In this document: positions 13,732 through 16,516 of the stretch, piece by piece
Numbering within the stretch: the first letter of the stretch is position 1
How the letters are laid out: the number at the start of each line of letters is the position of its first letter
DNA from: Coriobacteriia bacterium
Lineage (GTDB): Bacteria; Actinomycetota; Coriobacteriia; WRKU01
Assembly: GCA_009784095.1 (NCBI GenBank)
Contig: WRDL01000018.1
Coordinates: forward strand, 1 to 16,516
DNA: 16,516 bases
Reading direction: 5' to 3'
Notes under the pieces: generated by a model
Told to the model about the DNA's origin: nothing
Database searches by the model: none
Seen by the model: only the letters and a program-made list of their open reading frames with translations
Made by a program: the position numbers and the translations under genes

Positions 13732-15153
13732 TCAGCGATATCTGCGTCCTACAACGACACCGGCGCCCAGTGAAACAAGAGACACACACACGATGCTGAA
13801 TACTCCGGCAAAGCTGACTGCATCACCGGTGGGCGGGACTACCGGTTTGTCCGGTCCACCCGCGGGTTCGACGACCAACGTGAACGTCCAGACCGCATCA
13901 GCTCCCTCACCGTTAGAGGCGGTCAGTGTGACCGTGTAGGTTCCCACCGGCAACCCTGCCGCGATGTCAAGCTGTTGTGTTGTGGCGTTCCAGGTTATGC
14001 CGGCCACCGATGTGATCACCACGGTCGGGGTTGGATCCCCTGAGAGGCTGAAAGGATCGGTCGAAAATGCCGTATAACCTTCAGTAACGGTCATGCTCGT
14101 CGGACCTGTGATTCCCGGAGCTCCGGTGAGATAGCCCCACTCGATGGACCTGACGATCTCGTTGCCGATCAGATCGAAGACGATCACCGGCTCATCGCCG
14201 GTCGTATCCCAAGTCACCGTCTGCACACCATCTGCAGGATTCCAATTGTTCGTGGTTTTTATCGTAATGCCCGTGCTGGTACCATTCCATGCTTTCGGTA
14301 TGGCAAGGGTCGAGACCTCGACGATGATACCCCACCCGGCATCTCCGATCATCAGACCACCGTCGCAGGTTCCTACTAAATAGGCAGCAGCCCCACTCGA
14401 GTGGACGAAAATCGCTTGCCCGCCTGCACCGGTCGCCGAGACGTGACCTCCGGTCACCTTGATTCTCCCATTATAGGTATAGAGGGCATAGTCAAGCTCA
14501 CCGTCAGCCGTGACAGTTCCACCCGAGACGATTGTCTCACCATCAGAGTTATATACTGCGATACCAGCACTACCGCTGAGCTCGATCTCGCCACCGGATA
14601 TTCTTGTTGTGCCAGCATCGGAATTATAGAGTGTCGCGTTATTAAAGCTGTTTCCTGCTATCGATTTGACCATCCCACCGGTCACCGTAATACCTGCTGG
14701 GCCGGAATGGATCCCATCTTTTCCGGCGGTGGTGTTCTCGACAAGCCCACCTGATACCACCACATGGACGTTCCCATTCTCTGCAAGGATCACATCATTA
14801 TTTTCACCGATGAGTTCCGCGCCATCCGCGACCTCAAAGGTGCCGGCACCGAGAAGTTGGATATAGATTCGGTCTTTGAGAACTGCTTTCCAGATCAAGG
14901 TGACGTCGGCGGGAATAGAAAGATGTATAGTGCCATTGGCACCGGTCTTGCTTCCTTCGACGGTCAGCGCGTCACCGGCACTCATGCCGTTGAGTGTCCC
15001 TTGGATATTCGCCTGTATTTCGTCGAGACTGTTGCTCTGCTCGATGGTCACCAACCCGACCACCGCTGAAGCGGATAGCGGCATACTCATGAGCATACCG
15101 AAGGTTAGTGCCACCACCACTAATAGAATGATCGGTTTTCTGGCCAATACCAT
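13732..15153 (-). CDS. Sortase-anchored surface protein with beta-helix-like repeats
   Basis: 473 residues from the ATG at 15153, chosen over an in-frame ATG 17 codons upstream because GGAGG lies 5 nt before it and the N-terminus then reads as a signal peptide (MVLARKPIILLVVV..., cleavage after about SASA at 30). Residues about 100-260 contain repeated [VI][ST]GGx[VI] turns (VSGGLV 133, VTGGMV 157, ISGGEI 185, VSGGTV 209, VTGGHV 233), spaced about 24-28 residues, as in right-handed parallel beta-helices. Residues about 345-429 resemble a putative Ig-like (He_PIG-type) domain (LPVGTYTVTLTASNGEGAD). The C-terminus has a VPPTGD sorting signal (439-444), a membrane segment and an RRYR tail, so sortase attachment to the wall is expected. 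The ligand is unknown. It stands alone, divergent from the transporter gene, and has its own terminator. Confidence 0.87.
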   Translation of the reverse strand: MVLARKPIILLVVVALTFGMLMSMPLSASAVVGLVTIEQSNSLDEIQANIQGTLNGMSAGDALTVEGSKTGANGTIHLSIPADVTLIWKAVLKDRIYIQLLGAGTFEVADGAELIGENNDVILAENGNVHVVVSGGLVENTTAGKDGIHSGPAGITVTGGMVKSIAGNSFNNATLYNSDAGTTRISGGEIELSGSAGIAVYNSDGETIVSGGTVTADGELDYALYTYNGRIKVTGGHVSATGAGGQAIFVHSSGAAAYLVGTCDGGLMIGDAGWGIIVEVSTLAIPKAWNGTSTGITIKTTNNWNPADGVQTVTWDTTGDEPVIVFDLIGNEIVRSIEWGYLTGAPGITGPTSMTVTEGYTAFSTDPFSLSGDPTPTVVITSVAGITWNATTQQLDIAAGLPVGTYTVTLTASNGEGADAVWTFTLVVEPAGGPDKPVVPPTGDAVSFAGVFSIVCVSLVSLGAGVVVGRRYR

Positions 15154-15384
15154 AATTACCTCCTCGATCCTCGGTATCGATGTGATACCTCGGTTAACTC
15201 GCACAAAGTCAACATCACAAATCCAGATGAGAAATGTGACATCTTTCTACTTTATTAAAGCACAAAGCCCAAATTCGTGTTTGCAGAGAGGAAATGTGAA
15301 ACAAAAAAACTGCCGTGATAATTGCGCGAGAACTCGATCTCACTTTGATCTGAGAATAGATACTATATATCCATGGGAGTATTC
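15154..15384. promoter_or_regulatory. Divergent control region between surface-protein and transporter genes
   Basis: About 230 bp with no gene. GAAATGTGA occurs twice exactly 60 bp apart (15231-15239 and 15291-15299). GGTATC-GATGT-GATACC (15173-15189) is an inverted repeat just upstream of the surface-protein ribosome site. On the minus strand TTGACT (15212-15207 region) precedes a weak TATCAC after 19 bp, a possible poor promoter. TACTAT at 15361-15366 could be a -10 box for the transporter but lacks a recognisable -35. None of these is firm. Confidence 0.4.
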
Positions 15385-16359
15385 ATGAATGTCGTCAAAA
15401 GAATTCCGATCGGCATCGCGGGGCTGGCACTCGCCCTCGCCTCTCTGGGCAATAATCTTTGGTTCGCGCTCGGTGATTTCGGTTTTGTCGCCACCGTTGT
15501 CAGGGTCGTTTGCGGATTCTTGGCGACCGGTATTCTCATCGCGCTGATCACACGCATGTTCATCGACAAGGATGCGGTGATCGATGACTATCGCAATGTT
15601 GCGGTCTGGACGGTGACGCCGACGATCTTTATGGCGACCGAGGTGCTCTCCACCTATCTCGAGCCCTACCTTGGAATAGGGGCGACTTTTTTATGGGCGC
15701 TCGCTTTGACTCTTCAATTGATGTGGGTCGGAGCTTTTTTCTGGAGATATGTCATTCACTTCGACATCAATAACGTGCTTCCCAGCTGGCTGATCGTGTT
15801 CGTCGGTTATGTGGTCGGGACCACCACGTCGATAACGTTCGATGCCCCGTTCATCGGCCTGCCTCTGTTGGTATCAGGTCTGGTATGCTACGTTCTGATC
15901 TCTCCGGTCATCATGTATCGTTTCTTTATCGTCGGCAACATCGAGGATGATCTTCAACCGCTCGCCGGCATCATCCTCGCGCCGGCAAACCTCTGTATGG
16001 TGGGCTATCTGGCTCTTGTGGGAATCGGATATCTCGAGCCGATGTGGTGGCTCATCAAAGTGCTGCTGGCGTGTTCTGCGACAAGCTTCGTATTCTACCT
16101 GCTCTACTGCGTACCCCGTATGTTCCGACCGTTCTGCCCAACCTTTTCGGGCTTCACGTTCCCGATCGTTATTACGTCGGTTGCTATCACGCAACTCTCA
16201 CATCTGTTGATACCGCAACTTACTCTGCTTGCTCGCGTGCTCCAGATAATGGCGACGGTGGTGGTCGTGTACGTATTCGTGCGCTATATGATCTATTTGT
16301 TCGCGCCCGACGCACAACAGATCAATTGTGAGATCGCCCGCAGAGACCTCGATTCGTGA
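15385..16359 (+). CDS. TDT/SLAC1-family membrane transporter (TehA-like)
   Basis: 324 residues from the ATG at 15385, with about ten membrane segments. The N-terminus RIPIGIAGLALALASLGNNL matches the opening of tellurite-resistance/dicarboxylate transporter (TehA, SLAC1) proteins, and length and span number fit. Family members are anion channels or carriers for small organic or inorganic anions; the substrate cannot be told from sequence, and tellurite resistance should not be assumed. An ATG four codons earlier (15373) lacks a ribosome site, whereas GGGAG at 15375-15379 lies 5 nt before 15385, so the first ATG overlaps the ribosome site of the second. The gene is single, divergent from the surface-protein gene, and followed 14 nt later by the repeat region at the right edge. 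Confidence 0.85.
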   Translation: MNVVKRIPIGIAGLALALASLGNNLWFALGDFGFVATVVRVVCGFLATGILIALITRMFIDKDAVIDDYRNVAVWTVTPTIFMATEVLSTYLEPYLGIGATFLWALALTLQLMWVGAFFWRYVIHFDINNVLPSWLIVFVGYVVGTTTSITFDAPFIGLPLLVSGLVCYVLISPVIMYRFFIVGNIEDDLQPLAGIILAPANLCMVGYLALVGIGYLEPMWWLIKVLLACSATSFVFYLLYCVPRMFRPFCPTFSGFTFPIVITSVAITQLSHLLIPQLTLLARVLQIMATVVVVYVFVRYMIYLFAPDAQQINCEIARRDLDS

Positions 16360-16373
16360 TATCGGATGAGCGA

Positions 16374-16467
16374 GATGGCAAACTCCATCCGCAGAATCTC
16401 TTACATCCTTACCTAAGACACGAAAAAGACACCTACGGCGCCATTTCGTGTCTTGGTGCGGATGGAG
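16374..16467. repeat. Nested inverted repeats downstream of the transporter
   Basis: Outer arms CTCCATCCGCA (16383-16393) and TGCGGATGGAG (16457-16467) are perfect 11 bp complements. Inside them AAGACACGAAA (16415-16425) and TTTCGTGTCTT (16444-16454) are another perfect 11 bp pair. GATGG at 16374-16378 can also pair with CCATC at 16385-16389, an alternative to the outer stem. On the minus strand AAGACAC (16454-16448) with GTGTCTT (16432-16426) followed by TTT resembles a terminator. The element may end transcription or be a folded intergenic repeat. Confidence 0.75.
16394..16427 (+). repeat. 34 bp direct repeat, copy 1
   Basis: Begins GAATCTCTTACATCC and ends AAGACACGAAAAA; identical over 34 bp to copy 2 (16483-16516). 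Start-to-start distance is 89 bp. The copy contains the left arm of the inner stem of the nested inverted repeat. Confidence 0.9.
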
Positions 16468-16482
16468 AGATTGAGCTTCGCT

Positions 16483-16516
16483 GAATCTCTTACATCCTTA
16501 CCTAAGACACGAAAAA
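16483..16516 (+). repeat. 34 bp direct repeat, copy 2, running into window edge
   Basis: Identical to 16394-16427 up to the last base of the window, so the true repeat may be longer. It is preceded by a hairpin (AGATT...AATCT around AGC-TTC-GCT, about 16467-16487). Confidence 0.9.

Noticed and set aside
16394..16516. 34 bp direct repeats as a CRISPR array
   Set aside because: Only two copies are visible, the spacer is 55 bp, and part of the spacer is the exact complement of the repeat, unlike acquired spacers. No cas genes are present.

Overview
The window looks like a chromosome segment from an actinobacterium, most likely a Coriobacteriia/Eggerthellales-type anaerobe. The evidence is the dnaK-grpE-dnaJ-hspR operon with a HAIR-like operator (an actinobacterial arrangement), a rubrerythrin (typical of anaerobes), sortase-type surface proteins and moderate GC content. 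The taxonomic call is an inference; no rRNA or tRNA gene is present to test it.

Layout. (1) 1-5728, minus strand: a sortase-type pilus/adhesin operon. It encodes a 1411-residue multidomain fimbrial adhesin, a signal-peptidase-I-like protein whose catalytic lysine position holds arginine, and an FctA/Spy0128-type pilin cut off by the left window edge. A pilus sortase would be expected further left but is not visible. (2) 5729-6249: a non-coding leader holding a possible promoter enclosed by an inverted repeat, plus the intrinsic terminator of the upstream chaperone operon. (3) 6250-10295, minus strand: dnaK-grpE-dnaJ-hspR, tightly packed, driven by a near-consensus promoter whose -35 box lies inside an HspR-type inverted repeat. 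(4) 10296-11015: about 700 bp without a convincing gene but rich in structure: a degenerate array of about 22 bp, a 23 bp tandem repeat containing a palindrome, and several hairpins. (5) 11016-12837, plus strand: a two-gene unit of a membrane-anchored Xre-type regulator and a CPBP-family membrane protease. (6) 12941-13477, minus: rubrerythrin. (7) 13732-15153, minus: a wall-anchored beta-repeat surface protein with its own strong terminator. (8) 15385-16359, plus: a TDT/SLAC1-type membrane transporter. (9) 16374-16516: nested inverted repeats and a 34 bp direct repeat continuing past the right edge.

How it fits together. Two themes occur: surface display (pilus operon and the VPPTG protein, both needing sortases not in the window) and stress handling (HspR-controlled chaperones and rubrerythrin). 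The Xre-CPBP pair is the least understood module and the best candidate for an undescribed system: a DNA-binding domain tethered to the membrane through a repeat region, followed directly by an intramembrane protease. The intergenic arrays next to it have the form of regulatory DNA but no known identity. All functional assignments rest on reading motifs by eye; no database search was run.
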